A stretch of 64,000 bases of DNA from Schistocephalus solidus (Eukaryota; Platyhelminthes; Cestoda; Diphyllobothriidea; Diphyllobothriidae), in assembly GCA_017591395.1 (NCBI GenBank), contig WEDG01008616.1, positions 1-64,000 on the forward strand, written 5' to 3'. The notes under the pieces are model-generated. The model did no database searches and was not told the origin of the DNA. It worked only from the letters and a program-made list of their open reading frames with translations. Below, in pieces: positions 32,534-43,687 of the stretch (positions are counted from its first letter, which is position 1; each line of letters begins with the position of its first letter). The position numbers and the translations under genes are program-made.

Positions 32534-34109
32534 GCTATTGCAGAGCCTCACAGAAAAAAATCCAGGCTTTTATCCCGTTTAAGATTTTTAATTCACATTC
32601 AGCTTCTTCTACTGTTCCGCATTTTCTCCAGAACAGACTTAAAAAATTACGAAAGCAACTTAAAGATTCATCTAAAAGCTCTTTGTCAGTTCATTTAAGG
32701 ATTGCACAAATATTTGAATTAGCATCGAGAATAAGGCTCGCGCGAGATAAGCGTAGGGAGTCTCGAGCACTAAGTGATGCCAATTCATCCAAATCTGTTG
32801 CTCAAATCTTTCATGTTCGGTCATCGGCTAAGCGTCTGAATGTAACTCCGCCCTTACTCGACTGTAACAGAAAATTTGTTACAGATGATTTGGGCAAAGC
32901 AGAATTGTTAAACTCGTTTTTTGCCAACCACTTTACCACTGAAATTAGCCCCACTCCCACAATTCCTCTGCTTTCAAATTCGCTTCTAACAACTATTAAT
33001 TTCTCGCCTTCATGTATTCAAAAAGAAATAGCTCACCTAAAAAATTCACATTCAGTTGGAACTGATAACATTCCAAACTCACTTATTAAACAGTTAAGGG
33101 ATTTTCCACCTTTACTAAGCAAGTTATTCTCGATATTTCTCGAAAATGGTTTCTTCCCCGATTACTGGAAAACTTCTATTATAATACCAGTTTTTAAATC
33201 TGGTTCCCGCTCGGACATTCATAACTATCGCGGTGTTCATAAAACGCCCTCTCTTGCTAAACTCTTCGAAGAAACTATTTGCAAAAGAAATCACGGATTT
33301 TTGCATTAGCAATAAAATTATCAACTTTTCCCAACACGGCTTCTTACCGGACCGTTCTTGTGAAACCTGCCACATGTCTTTTTCTAAATCTACTAACCTC
33401 TCTTCGTAATGATCATCTATCTGTAGTAGTTATCTATTTTGATCTTAGTAAGGCATTCGATAAGGTGCCTCATAAACGACTTCTAGCTAAACTAGAAGCC
33501 ATAGGATTCCGTAGTCCCCTTACTGACTTTATTAGATCATACCTAAATGATCGAAAACAAAAACGTTTTAGTAGGGTCCTCATACTCAAGTGCTACCCCG
33601 ATTGTTAGTGGTGTCCTTCAAGGTACCGTATTAGGTCCTTTTGTTGTTCTTACTGTATATAAATGATATTTCATCGATAGTTAAACATTCTCAATCTTTT
33701 TATTTATGCTGATGATCTCAAATGCGTTTATTCCTTCTCTAACTCTACAACCGAACGGTGCCTAGAACAAATTCATTCAGACTTAGACGCTATTTCGGCC
33801 TGGAGCTCCACATGGCTAATGGAGTTCTCACCTACTAAGTGTCGCTACATGAGTTTTGGGCCTGTAAGGCTGCCGCAACCTCTTATCTTTGAAGGTTGCC
33901 ATATGATTGAATGTTCCTCCATCAAGGACTTGGGCTTAAGCTACACCAATAAATTAGATCTTTCGCCTCATGCCGATAGAATTACGGCCAAAGCTGCTCA
34001 GATTTGCGGCTTTATTTCTTTTTATTTCTACCTTTCTGAAATTAAATTAAGACTTTATCGTATGTTTGTACTTCCCATTCTTGAATTTGCTGTCCTTTCT
34101 TCGGTTTAA
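32530..34109 (+). pseudogene. LINE C: linker and reverse transcriptase
   Basis: The first frame (32530-33309) has the basic linker and NSHSVGTDNIPNSLIKQLRDFPP, then SIIIPVFKSGSRSDIHNYRGVHKTPSLAKLFE. After a shift the next frame gives VVVIYFDLSKAFDKVPHKRLLAKLEAIGF (motif A, about 33425-33510). Motif B (GVLQGTVLGP) and motif C (IYADDLKC, about 33700) lie in a third frame. The final frame (33819-34109) has MEFSPTKCRYMSFGP, SYTNKLDLSPHADRI and LRLYRMFVLPILEFA. Four frames mean it is inactive now. Confidence 0.85.
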
Positions 34110-34924
34110 TGAACGAATCTAGCCGTTCAAAAATTGAAAATGTCAAAAGACATTTCACATAAAAACTCCTATTTCCGACTCTTTCAACTACTTCCTACTC
34201 AACAAGACGCCAGCTAACGAAGCTAAAATTTCTTTGCGTCAGGAGACTTGAAGCAGGCTTTTGTCTCCTTTTTCATCTTAATAATAGTTCAACTTTCCCA
34301 AAGCTTTCTGTAATTACCCCCGTTAGTCTTCCTTATAACCTAAGAAATTCTGAACTAATTATACCTCCCCCTGCATCCTCCACGTGTAAACGCTCTCTCT
34401 TCTTTGCTTCTAGGTATAGTTTTCTTTGGAATAACTTGCCAATTGAAATTAGGTCGTTAACTAGTCTATCTGCATTCAAGCGAAGACTGCACATTTATCT
34501 TAACACTGATTCTATTTACCTTTTATTTTCCTCATCTTTTCCCAGTAGCTTTCCCCATGACTCGGAGAAAGGACCATCGGGAATTTGAGTAACCTTATTG
34601 AAACTATATTTACGCTACCTGGAGACGCCCATGAACTATAATGTCTCCTTATATCACCCGTCCTCCAAACGATGACGTCATTCGGACGTACAAATTCGGT
34701 GGTCCACAGTCTTAAATGCTTCGGTTTCTTTGGATACTAACCATCATCAGAATTCAATTCTGGATCCTATGATGCTGAGGACTTAAGTTCATTGACGCAT
34801 TTTCGTGAGATTCTGTTTCATACGCCTAAGTGATCAAGAACGAATCACCTCGACGTTTCATTATCTCATTCTGAAATGCTACTGCAGTATTACCCTATTC
34901 TACCACTTGACTATTTTTTCCTAA
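34110..34924 (+). other. LINE C: C-terminal remnant and 3' UTR
   Basis: Coding remnants RRLEAGFCLLFHLNNSSTFPK and FKRRLHIYLNTD extend to about 34530. The rest is UTR shared with 14656-15720 reversed and 4700-5060. No second gene is present. Confidence 0.7.
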
Positions 34925-35010
34925 GCGGTTTTTTTCTCCTACCTTCTATTCGAAAATGAAGGCCTATTGAACTCTGCCTCCATTTTCATGGTAGGAGTTT
35001 TTTTCACTGC
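34925..35010 (+). promoter_or_regulatory. ENE-like stem with U-rich internal loop, C family
   Basis: GCGGU (34925-34929), six U (34930-34935), CUCCUACC (34936-34943), a 46-base loop with its own CCUUC/GAAGG hairpin, GGUAGGAG (34990-34997), seven U and C (34998-35005), ACUGC (35006-35010). Two GC-rich helices of 5 and 8 pairs flank a symmetric U-rich internal loop. This is the clearest copy in the window. A triple-helix or RNA-stability role is inferred from architecture only. Confidence 0.55.
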
Positions 35011-35184
35011 CTATTTTTCCTAGTCACCATTAAATTTTAAAACATTGCTAACTGTTGACATAGCAGGACAATTTATGAATTTGTACATTTTATCTGCACA
35101 CATTGTCATAACTTTATTTCGTTACTAATGTTTGCTTAGACAGTACCTTCCCGGTGCTAACCAAATATAAATTCTAAATTCTAA

Positions 35185-35615
35185 ATAAAATTCTTAATGT
35201 AGACAATGAACAAAATAGGGCCGAGAACAGAGCCTTGGGGAACACCACTCTCAACCTCAACTTTAGTCGACTGTTTGTCGCTGATGTGGACAGATCGTGC
35301 GCGGCCAGTTAAGAATTTTTCTATCCATGTCAGAAGTCTACCTCTTACGCCTATGCGGTTGAGTTTATAAAGAAGGCGGTGTTGTGGCACGCTATCAAAA
35401 GCCTTTTTGAAGTCTATATAGACTGCGTGCACCGTATTTCCACTATCGACCGCTTCAGTCCAACGTTCTTAACAGTAGAGCAAATTTATGACGCAGGATC
35501 TACCTCTTCGGAAACCGTGCTGAGCTTAAGATAGCAGATTGTTATGTTCGAAGAACTGCATTGGTTGTTGCTTAATTATTTTTTCCATGATTATGTTGGC
35601 ATGTTTAGTTAAGCA
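35185..35615 (-). mobile_element. LINE family F, RT core (right part of split element)
   Basis: The minus-strand frame 35432-35181 reads AVYIDFKKAFDSVPQHRLLYKL (motif A), RIGVRGRLLTWIEKFLTGR and GVPQGSVLGPILFIVYI (motif B), stopping where C starts. The next residues (NDCANELDCD...) are found at 29945, 5.2 kb to the left. Upstream, EKIIKQQPMQFFEHNN and AQHGFRRGRSC are readable to 35615, where the copy is 5'-truncated and A begins. Confidence 0.85.
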
Positions 35616-37640
35616 GCCTCAATATGATGTCTGGGTGCTAGCTGGAAATTCAAGCTAGTTGGGATGGGGATGTTCTGGGATCTCCTTCAATTGTTTGCAA
35701 AAATTTGGCTAACGGACGGCGATTCCATCCACATTCTCAAGGCATATAGAATAGGAAAGGCTCTGTCAGCACCCCATTCAAATCCTTGACCAAGACCTCT
35801 CAAAATCATCTTGGAAACCTAAGCACAGGCACAGCCCCTGCTACAGAAATAATCAACCCTATGGGCTATGCAGTCTGAAGTTTTTTTCAGCCTGAATAAA
35901 GGCTGAAAGAGCGAATGAACATGAAAAAATTAATAATAGAACTATAACGACGAGGGACTAATGGCGAGGCACATCTCCAACTAAGGGACGGTCAGATAGT
36001 TCAAGTGCAAATAGCATTTCTATGGCCGAAGTCAGTAACTCTGACAGCCTAACTGTCCCATTCCAAAAAACAAAAACGTGCCCGCTTAAATTATTCGTCT
36101 TAAATGCCAGATCTCAGTTTAATAAGATGCCTTTGATCGAGATTCTGGTTTTTGTCCACCACCCCGACACTGTAATAGAAACAGAGACATGGGCAACATC
36201 CTGTGTAGCCAACTGCGAACTATCTATTCTAGGCTACGCCATTATTTGGAATAATCGATACGAGGGCCATGGTGAAGAATGCTGTATCTACTTTTAATAC
36301 GACTTGCATTTCTGCCATTGGACTTCCGACAATTTACCGCGGTAGAAGAGATCTGTTGGCTCCGAGTTTTTCTAAAGGACAACTACTTATTACTCGTTGG
36401 CTGTGTATATCACTCTGCCAATATCAGCGCGGATTGCGATCTTTGTCTCTCGCAAGCATTTCACGCAACAGCTGACTTAAATCTGAAGTACTGTTTGATT
36501 GAAGGTGACTCCAACCTTCCTGAATCTCATTGTTTTCCACCTTCCAGGGCTGCAAATTTCGAAGACTTACTTAAGGCCATAGATATCGGTATGTAGGACC
36601 AATTAGTTGATTTTCCCATCCGATGATCAAACATACTTGAACTTATTTTCTGTAGAGGTTGTCAGTTATTGTCACTGTCACCTTTAAACCTACTTGCGAG
36701 TTCTGACCGTGCCATAATTTTTCTAGACTAGAACGCGAGGCTGAGGAAAGGTTTCCAAAAAATATAGTTTTCTCCGTGATTTCCGATCAGCAAACATGGG
36801 GGGAATTACTGACACATCTTAATTCCCACTTTTGGACCAACTTATTTATATGTTTGGATGTTAATATTTTACTGGTACATTGTACCAAGTTCTAAGTCCA
36901 CTCATTTTTCGTTTTGTTCCCCGTACGAAAATATTTAATGTTAAGGATGACGTGTACCTCCTTTTATCTTTCCGCCGTAGACAACGTAGACTCTCCTGTT
37001 GTTTTCATCTACAAAACGACAATTTCGTCCTACCCTTGATCCATTAAATCTCTCAGCAGGCTAAGAGGCTGTCTGACTAAAAATCTAGCCGATGAGATCA
37101 AATTTGTCGAAAAACCTTCGATAAATGTTGCGAAACTCTTTTCGCGCACATTTAAAGCGCAGAGAAAAATGCCGCAACCCATACTCCGAGATGCCTTAGG
37201 AAAACCTATAGCTGACGCTTAGTTGATGGCTGATAGTTTCAATGCTTTCTTTTCCAGAAAGTTTAGTGAACATCCGGTCGCTACATCTCCGATCATCCGG
37301 GTTTGACCGGTAACCTCACCGGTAACCACTTTGTATTTATTTAAACAACGATACTAAGTTTGTAATGATGGGGCCCTCTGGGCCTTAAATATACAATTTA
37401 TTTATTTATTTATTGAATCCATAAATTTTACGCTCTCGGGCGTGTCCGTAGCCATTCGCCATTTTCGTCAATCTTACAGACCTGGACCAGATGGCGTCTC
37501 GGTCAGCGTTCTAAAGGCTGGTGCAATTCATATATTTCCGTCTCTTTTGTAAACAAAATTTACTCTTGCTCTTGGAAACGAAATTTTTCCCTTTTTTATG
37601 GAAGGAATCGCACATTCTGCCTTTATCCAAAGTCGGTCGA
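35616..37640 (+). mobile_element. LINE family A, ORF1 end to RT start, decayed
   Basis: It matches the reverse of 19800-17880: TDGDSIHILKAYRIGKALSA (35700-35765), KLFVLNARSQFNKM, ETETWATSCVANCELSILGYA, DFRQFTAVEEICWLRVFLKDNY, LVGCVYHSANISAD, EGDSNLPESHCF, then decayed linker, FSRTFKAQRK near 37140 and LWKESHILPLSKVGRSTL at 37598-37640. In the endonuclease GDFN has become GDSN, so the active site is damaged. An E 3' end interrupts at 37330-37416. It ends where an F element begins. Confidence 0.8.
37330..37416 (+). mobile_element. Micro-insertion: LINE E 3' end in A
   Basis: About 87 bases: TTTGTATTTATTTAAACAAC, GATACTAAGTTTGTAATGAT, a perfect GGCCC-TCT-GGGCC hairpin (37372-37384) and the AAATATACAATTTATTTATT tail. 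It interrupts A between GGTAACC and CATAAATTTTACGCTC. Compare 2379-2424 and 26145-26222. Confidence 0.8.
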
Positions 37641-39630
37641 TCTACGTTAAGGAGGCGCGCGCGAAGCAGAGACCCCATTCCTCTACTAAAGACTAGCGAA
37701 ATCCTAGCGGTTAGTGAGGAAGGAGAAAAAGTGGAGCACTTTTCGGAATTATTAAATCCAACTTTACGAGTGAGAGCACATTTTCTCCTCCTGACTACGA
37801 CATCGATGTGTCCAATAATCCAGGCTGTATCTTTTGACGAAGCAAATGTTCATAAAGGGCAGTTGGCGCAGAAAGTGTCAAAATCACCGGGCCCAGATTA
37901 AATACCACCAACGTTGCTATAAGAACTGGCTATGAAACTAGTCAAACCGTTTTCCATGCTTTTCCAAGCCCCGTTCGAAGCTGGATGTTCACCCGCTGAT
38001 TGTAGATATGCACGGATCACACCGCTATATAAATATGGCAGCAAGGTTTCCGTAAATAATAACAAACCAATAAGTTTCACCTTGGTCTGCTGAAAAATCA
38101 TAGAAAAGATAATTAAGAGTGCTTATGTACTTCTTCGAGCAGCATAAACATTGATCCGATGCGCAGCATGGATTCCGACGGGGCCGTTCATGCGTGACGA
38201 ACATGCTCTATTGTTTCGAACGTTGGACACGGGAAGATGATGAAGGAAATGCGTTGCACGTAGCCTATTTTGACTTTAATAAGGCGTTCGAAAGTTTCCC
38301 ACATCAAGGACTCTTGCACAATCTCAGCCGAACAGGTGTTAGGGGTAATCTCCTGAAATGGATCCGAAGCTTCCTATTTATCCACTCTTAACCTGTCCAT
38401 GTCGGTGAAAAGCAGTTAACAGAGGTTGCGGTGTAAAGTGGTGTTTCTCGAGGCCCCTTTCTTGGCCCTTCCCTGTTCATTATGAATGTCAACGACTGGG
38501 TCAGTAGCCCGGATTGTGATGTCGCCATGTTTGCGGATGATATTAAACTATGGAGCGTCATTCAAACTGCAGCTGATGTAGACTATTTGCAGGCTAACTT
38601 AAACAGACGTCAATAATGATCGAAGGACTGGCTTTTGCCATTCAATGCGAATAAATGCACCTTTTAATGGTTTGGCAGACGCAGCACTCCGAAAACCATG
38701 GGGTACTACCTGAATGGTATACCACTGCAAGAAGTGGATGCGCAGAGAGGCTTGGGCAGGGGAATGACAACCTCACTTGAACGGTTGCTGCATTGCTCAA
38801 ACGAAGCCAAGTCTGCGGTGTCTGTTCTGTACCTTGTCAATTGGGCTTCTTCTGTCCTTGATTAAGACTGCTTCGCTGAAGTCTTTTGAACCCTTGTGCG
38901 ACCGCAACTGGAGTTTGGTATCCAAACTATCCTATGAAACATGGTTGTCTTATCTTGATTTCTTTCCCTTGAGCTACAAGGTGACCTGAAACAAACATTC
39001 CGTATCATGCGTTGTCAGGATTGCTGCCTCATACCTGGTGATTTCTTTCAGTTATCAACGACCACGAACTCTTTTAAACGTCCATTCAAGCTACGCGTGA
39101 ATGGGGCCAGACTGGACATACGAAAGTTCTTCTTCTTCTTCTTCTTTGGCAGAGGGTTGAATCTTGGAATGCTCTGCCACTCGATGTTGTTATGTCTGCT
39201 TCTGTTGAAGTCTTTCATAAGAACCTGGATCAGTATAGCAGTACTCACTATGATACCATCCGACCACTTTTGTCTTATCCCCGTTGAAATGAATTCTTAT
39301 TTTTATAATACTACTTGATATAATTCAGTACACTTATACGGAATTTTTATATCAAATTCATCACATATGCTTACAGACATCAACCGTCGCACTTACCGAA
39401 TGCTTGCTACCCTATACTTGCATGTACTTTTATTACTCATAATAAGTGAAAAGTCATTTATGTGTACGCATTCCTATAAACCAATAACTGCATGTTTTCC
39501 GCATGTAATTAAGTAAACCATGACTTTTTGATTTTCCTGATGTATTAAAGATTCTTCGAACTCGCCTTTTAACAAATAGGGAGCTCAAAGGCAGTTACCT
39601 ACCTTTTTCCTTAATAAACTGAACTCAACT
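37641..39630 (+). mobile_element. LINE family F, RT to 3' end
   Basis: Begins RARSRDPIPLLKTSE, then SKSPGPD (37890), RITPLYKYGSKVSVNNNKPIS, QHGFRRGRSCVTNMLYCFERW (38165-38225), VAYFDFNKAFESFPHQGLL (motif A, about 38260-38315), FADDIKLWSV (motif C, 38530), the C-terminal region with SYETWLSYLDFFPLSYK and RLDIRKFFF, and the 3' end 39571-39618 with its CTGAACTCAAC tail. Stops at 37900, 38080 and 38389 and several shifts disable it. A CTT microsatellite expansion lies at 39126-39147. Confidence 0.85.
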
Positions 39631-40639
39631 TTTTCAAAGAGTCCAAAGAGCTGGCTTTCATTGCGGATAGAACAAGGACGGTTAGACTTAGCGGACTACT
39701 GCTTGGTATTGTGCGGGGGGACGACTAAAACGAAGCAAATATTTCCAGAAAACGAAGAATTGACCAGCAGATATGGGGAATGTACACAAGATGAGCTTTT
39801 ATAAAAAAGACAACCACCACCATGTTTTTCAAAGTGGTCTTGTCAGTTGTAACTAAAATTATGAATAGCGTGCGTCCCCTATCAGCACATGGTCCCTTCA
39901 ATAGAGGGGGCTCAGAGAGAGCAAGAAGGGGCATGGCACCGTCAACTTTTAAGCCATATTTACTATATGGTAAGGCTTGTTGCAAAGACTTCAGAAGGTG
40001 TCAGTGTTTGAATTTAAACTCCAATAGGCAATATTTACAAGATAAATACTGTTTAAGCATTGTTATTGGGGAGTGTGATGAACTGATTATGGATGCTTTG
40101 GTTAAGTCAGTCATTCTGAGGGTATTATCTGCCAAGCGTGTGCAGCCGCTTAGTGACTTGTAAGACTGACTTATTGGTCACAAAGCTGCTGCTACTGAGG
40201 AAGGTAATTCAGTAGCCTGGAGATGTTTTATAAGATAATTTACTAAATTATGCCTTTAAATTTCATGTAAAGTTTCTTTTGCTCGAGTGAAATATTAAAC
40301 ATTAACGATAATTTTGCTACCTCACTGAATTTTAAATATGCCCATGCATATTTTATATATCATATTCTGTTATCCATGCAAAGTAACTATGAAGCTGAAA
40401 TATTACGGAAACAAGCGGAGCACCGTGTTTTAGCGGATATGGCATGCAAAGCGAGCGTATAATGCTGCGACCGAAGTAGCAGATGGTCCTTCGCCATCTT
40501 CGTCGTCGGCGTTATGCCCCTAAATGGAGCGTCAAATGCCTGAACTTCTTCCTGAGGTTTCAAATGGTCCAATTTTCAGGCACTGTTATTGTGAGTTGGA
40601 ATGCAGAATCGATAGGGGAGCACGGAACAATCGAGCGAA
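39631..40639. other. Unassigned stretch left of transposase-like fragment
   Basis: Short frames on both strands (for example 39822-40163 plus and 40572-40387 minus) show nothing I can recognise. It may be upstream exons or introns of the transposase-like relic at 40640-40975, but this is inference. Confidence 0.3.
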
Positions 40640-40975
40640 TTACAAGGCCGATGTTTTCTCGTGGATTTGCAGGACGTCTCTCTGAAGACGAACATGCCAC
40701 AAGCAACTAGTAAAGCTTTGTTTGATATGCTCCGACCTTACCATCCAGAAGTTCCAAAGGACCCAGGAACGCTACTGCGTTCTCCACGTCCTTGCGATAA
40801 CAAGGTCCTGAAGAACGGGAGCTATGTCCACCTGGGCCTTGAACGTTGTTTGCTGGATGAACTGAACCGCCGTCGAGCAATTAAAATTCCTGAAATGGGC
40901 ATCCAGTTGTACACCGATGGGATGAATTTCTTCAAAGGATCAGGACAATGCCTCTGACCTATTCTTGCTCGGGTA
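40640..40975 (+). pseudogene. Transposase-like relic, CACTA/EnSpm (CMC) type suspected
   Basis: The frame from 40661 reads MPQATSKALFDMLRPYHPE, then VPKDPGTLLRSPRP, GSYVHLGLERCLLDEL and IQLYTDGMNFFKGSGQCL. The series LPKD..TLL.TPR, then G.Y.HFGL, then L.I..DG.P.FKSS is one I know from animal proteins linked to CACTA/EnSpm-like transposases. A stop follows at 40957, then PILAR and a possible GT splice donor at 40972, with a TTTTATTTTAG acceptor at 41174-41184. The DG..FFKGS motif sits where family members have DG.PLFKSS. It is a fragment and probably dead. Confidence 0.5.
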
Positions 40976-40985
40976 AACTACTTTA

Positions 40986-41121
40986 GTGTTGGGGATCGGT
41001 GAATGTGGCTACTGAAGTAGTATGTATTTTATTCTTGATTTTGGTGTTGGTCATTGGTAAACGTGATTAATGAAGAAGTATGTATTTAAATCCTGAATTT
41101 TGTGTTGGTGCTTTGTAATTC
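40986..41121 (+). repeat. Tandem repeat, 58-bp period, 2.3 copies
   Basis: Units start GTGTTGG at 40986, 41044 and 41102, exactly 58 bases apart, and share AGTATGTATTT and the TGAATTTTG or TGATTTTG end. Identity between the first two units is about 70 percent. It lies in the possible intron after the transposase-like exon. Confidence 0.65.
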
Positions 41122-41372
41122 TTTTTATAATGTTTATCAAGTCTGGCATGCATTGGTAACCAGCATATTTCTTTTTATTTTAGGAACAACCTTTGGATAA
41201 CGGCAGCAATGTCAGTTCAGTTCAGTTCAGTTCAGTGAATTTGAGGAAAATAGGCTTACGCCTTTGAAATCCCTATTTGTTACATAAAAGTAGCAAGAAT
41301 AAGAAGCAAATTAAAGAAGTAACAGTCAAGTGAATGCAGGCAGATTTACGTGGTACACTGATATTGTTAAGG

Positions 41373-42103
41373 TTAAGTAGTCACATAGTCTTCGTGGTAC
41401 TGTAACATATGTATGTCAAGCCGATGTTTGAATGTATACACAGACTGGGACATAACAATCGCCTCAGGTAGGTTATTCCACGGTTCCACGACACGGTTGG
41501 TGAAAAAATACTTCCTCACATCCAATCTTACTTGGGGCACACTTAGTTTGAATGGATGACCTCGGAGATTTTTCGTAGTGGCAAGTTGGAAAAAGTCATC
41601 ACATAGGAGGGCGCAATCCATGCCACGCACGATACGGAAGGTTTGTATCAAGTCTCCGCGCAACTGCCTATAACTCAGAGGATAGAGCTTTAGGTTATTT
41701 AGACGAATCTCATATGGCAGTTCAGATTGACCTCTTACTAATTTTTGTGGCTCGCCGCTGCACCCTTTCGAGCATGTTGTAGTCCTGTTGCGTCCACGGT
41801 CGCCAGGCTTGGATCGCATATTCAAGATGTGGCCTTACAAACGTACCAAAGACTTTAGAAAAGCAGTCTTCATCGAAAAACTTTAAATGCCCGCTTGATA
41901 GCGTACAGTATTGAATTGGCGGATTTAGCTGCCTTGGAACATTGCGTAGAAGGCTTCAGGTTGTCTTTCATCCAAACTCCAAGATCCTTCTGTGTGTGTG
42001 CTTCTCGGAGTGGCAAACCGTTCAAATAGTAGGGTCGCATATCAGTGACCTGATTTCGATTTCCCAGGCGTAGCAGGGTGCATTTGTTTGAGTTGAAGGA
42101 CAA
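41373..42103 (-). pseudogene. LINE D: C-terminal region
   Basis: Two frames: 42103-41870 (LRLGNRNQVTDMRPYYLNGLPLREAHTQKDLGVWMKDN) and 41825-41373 (LVRGQSELPYEIRLNNLKLYPLSYRQLRGDLIQTFRIVRGMDC, then RGHPFKLSVPQVRLDVRKYFFTNRVVEPWNNLPEA). The conserved W.NLP near the end is shared with families A, B and F. Confidence 0.8.
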
Positions 42104-42642
42104 GAGCCATTTGTAGGGACCACTCGTCCAATCGACGAAGATTTTTCTTGGAAATTGTCTGCATCAGCAGCATTGTGGATAACTTTCCAGATTTTTTTAT
42201 ATCGTCCGCAAAACATAGCAGTTACAGTCCAATTCCTGTACACAATCATTAATGAACAAGAGAAATAGGATCGGTCCGAGCACTGAACCTTGTGGGACTC
42301 CACTCGATGACTGTGCGCTTTGATCGCGATCCGCCTACACAGACCACTTGGGAACGACCGACGAGAAAAATTCTTGATCCACGTAAGAAGTTTGCCGCCA
42401 ATACCGAACATTCTCAACTTGTGAAGGAGACGCTGGTGTGGAACACTATCGAAGGCCTTCTGGAAATCAATGTAGGCCACGTGCACAGTGTCTTTTGCAT
42501 CGAGTGCTTTTGTCCAGCTTTGCATCGTATAAAGTAAGTTCGTAACACACGATCTTCCCCTACGAAAGCCGTATTGTGCAGTCGATAAGAGGTTACGGGT
42601 TTCTAAATAAATCATCAATTCCTTTTTGACAACCTTCTCCAT
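42022..42642 (-). pseudogene. LINE D: reverse transcriptase core
   Basis: KKELMIYLETRNLLSTAQYGFRRGRSCVTNLLYTMQSW is followed by VHVAYIDFQKAFDSVPHQRLLHKL (motif A, first catalytic Asp present). Motif B (GVPQGSVLGPI) and motif C are shifted out of frame near 42300 and 42200; the motif C site reads like MFCGRYKKIW, so the FADD pair is damaged. Not functional. Confidence 0.8.
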
Positions 42643-42739
42643 AACCCTTGCAACAGATTGATGTCAGGCTGACAGGCCTGTAATTTGTAGCAAATGCACG
42701 ACTACCACTTTTGTGAAGCGGTGCGATGTGGGCTGTTTT

Positions 42740-43687
42740 TCAGTCGGTAGGAAGAATTCCCGTATCGAACGATTTCTGGCACAGCAACGATAGCGGTTTC
42801 GCCAGCTCTCGAGCAAGTTCGAGGAGTAGCTTTGCTGGAATCTCGTCGGGGCCAGGAGATTTGCATGCCTTCAGACTTTTTAGTTCTTCAAAGACCGCCG
42901 CTTCTTGAAAGAGCATATCCTGAATAAGTGGCACTCCTGTAGTCTCGTAACTTGATGGAATAAAAACAGCTTCTCTAGTGAAAACCGACTGAAAGAACTG
43001 GGAAAAGTGTTCAGCTTTGTTTTTATTTTCTGATATCTCGAAACCGTCATCGTTTCTCATAACAGGAATCGGGTTCCTGTTACGTGTGGTTTTTCTTACA
43101 TAGCTGTAGAGTAATTTGGGATTGTGAACTGCTCTCTGGAGCAAATCCCTCTCGTAATCCCGTCGGCTTTGGAAGATCAAGCTTTTAACCTTGTTCCTCT
43201 GAGTTTTGTATGCTTGCAAGGCTAAATTTTCATTAGATCGGCAAAATTTCTTACAAAGCCTTCCTTTCCTGTTAATCTCTCTTTTTAGATCCCTTGTTAA
43301 CCACTGTGGTCTGTTAGATATCCTAAATTGTGATGGCGGACAATGGCATTTTATTAGATTCAACAAATACTCCTTAAATAAATTCCAGTCCTCAGTGACA
43401 TTCCCGGAGAAGAGAACATCCCAGTCTATTCGTGATGCCTCAGCTCTCATCTTGCAAAAGTCTCCTCGCCATAGATTGGGCCTGGTTTCATTTATTGCAG
43501 ATGGCACAGAATATAAACCATACTCCCATGAAAGTACTGCGTGATCACTTCGACCAAGTGGAGGTAGGCAGTGTACCTCGTCTATACTGTCAGGATCTTT
43601 AGTGAAGACGAGATCTAAAACAACTAGCCTGTTGTCCTCCACGCGCTCTTGTTGGAAGAAATACATGTTGGGTGAAAAGAGCTTCAA
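42740..43687 (-). pseudogene. LINE D: endonuclease end and linker, 315 codons open
   Basis: Opens with the last endonuclease motifs (LDLVFTKD, then GRSDHAVLSWEYG with catalytic Asp-His), then a long basic linker (NRKGRLCKKF, RDYERDLLQRAVHNPKLLYSYVRKTTRNRNPIP) and the entry to RT with ACKSPGPDEIPAKLLLELA and CQKSFDTGILPTD. The next residues continue in another frame toward 42642. The catalytic His is kept. Confidence 0.85.

Larger units (their letters stand above)
29951..35184 (+). mobile_element. LINE family C, near-full-length (5.2 kb), inserted into F
   Basis: In order: 5' UTR (29951-30472), ORF1 (30473-31405), endonuclease (31740-32420), linker and RT (32530-33800), C-terminal region (33819-34530), 3' UTR with ENE-like stem (34925-35010) and a tail of repeated AATTCTA units (35160-35184). 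The flanks are the two halves of one F element, broken between YI and NDCANELDC of the F RT. Only a handful of frameshifts are visible, so it is fairly young. Confidence 0.85.
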
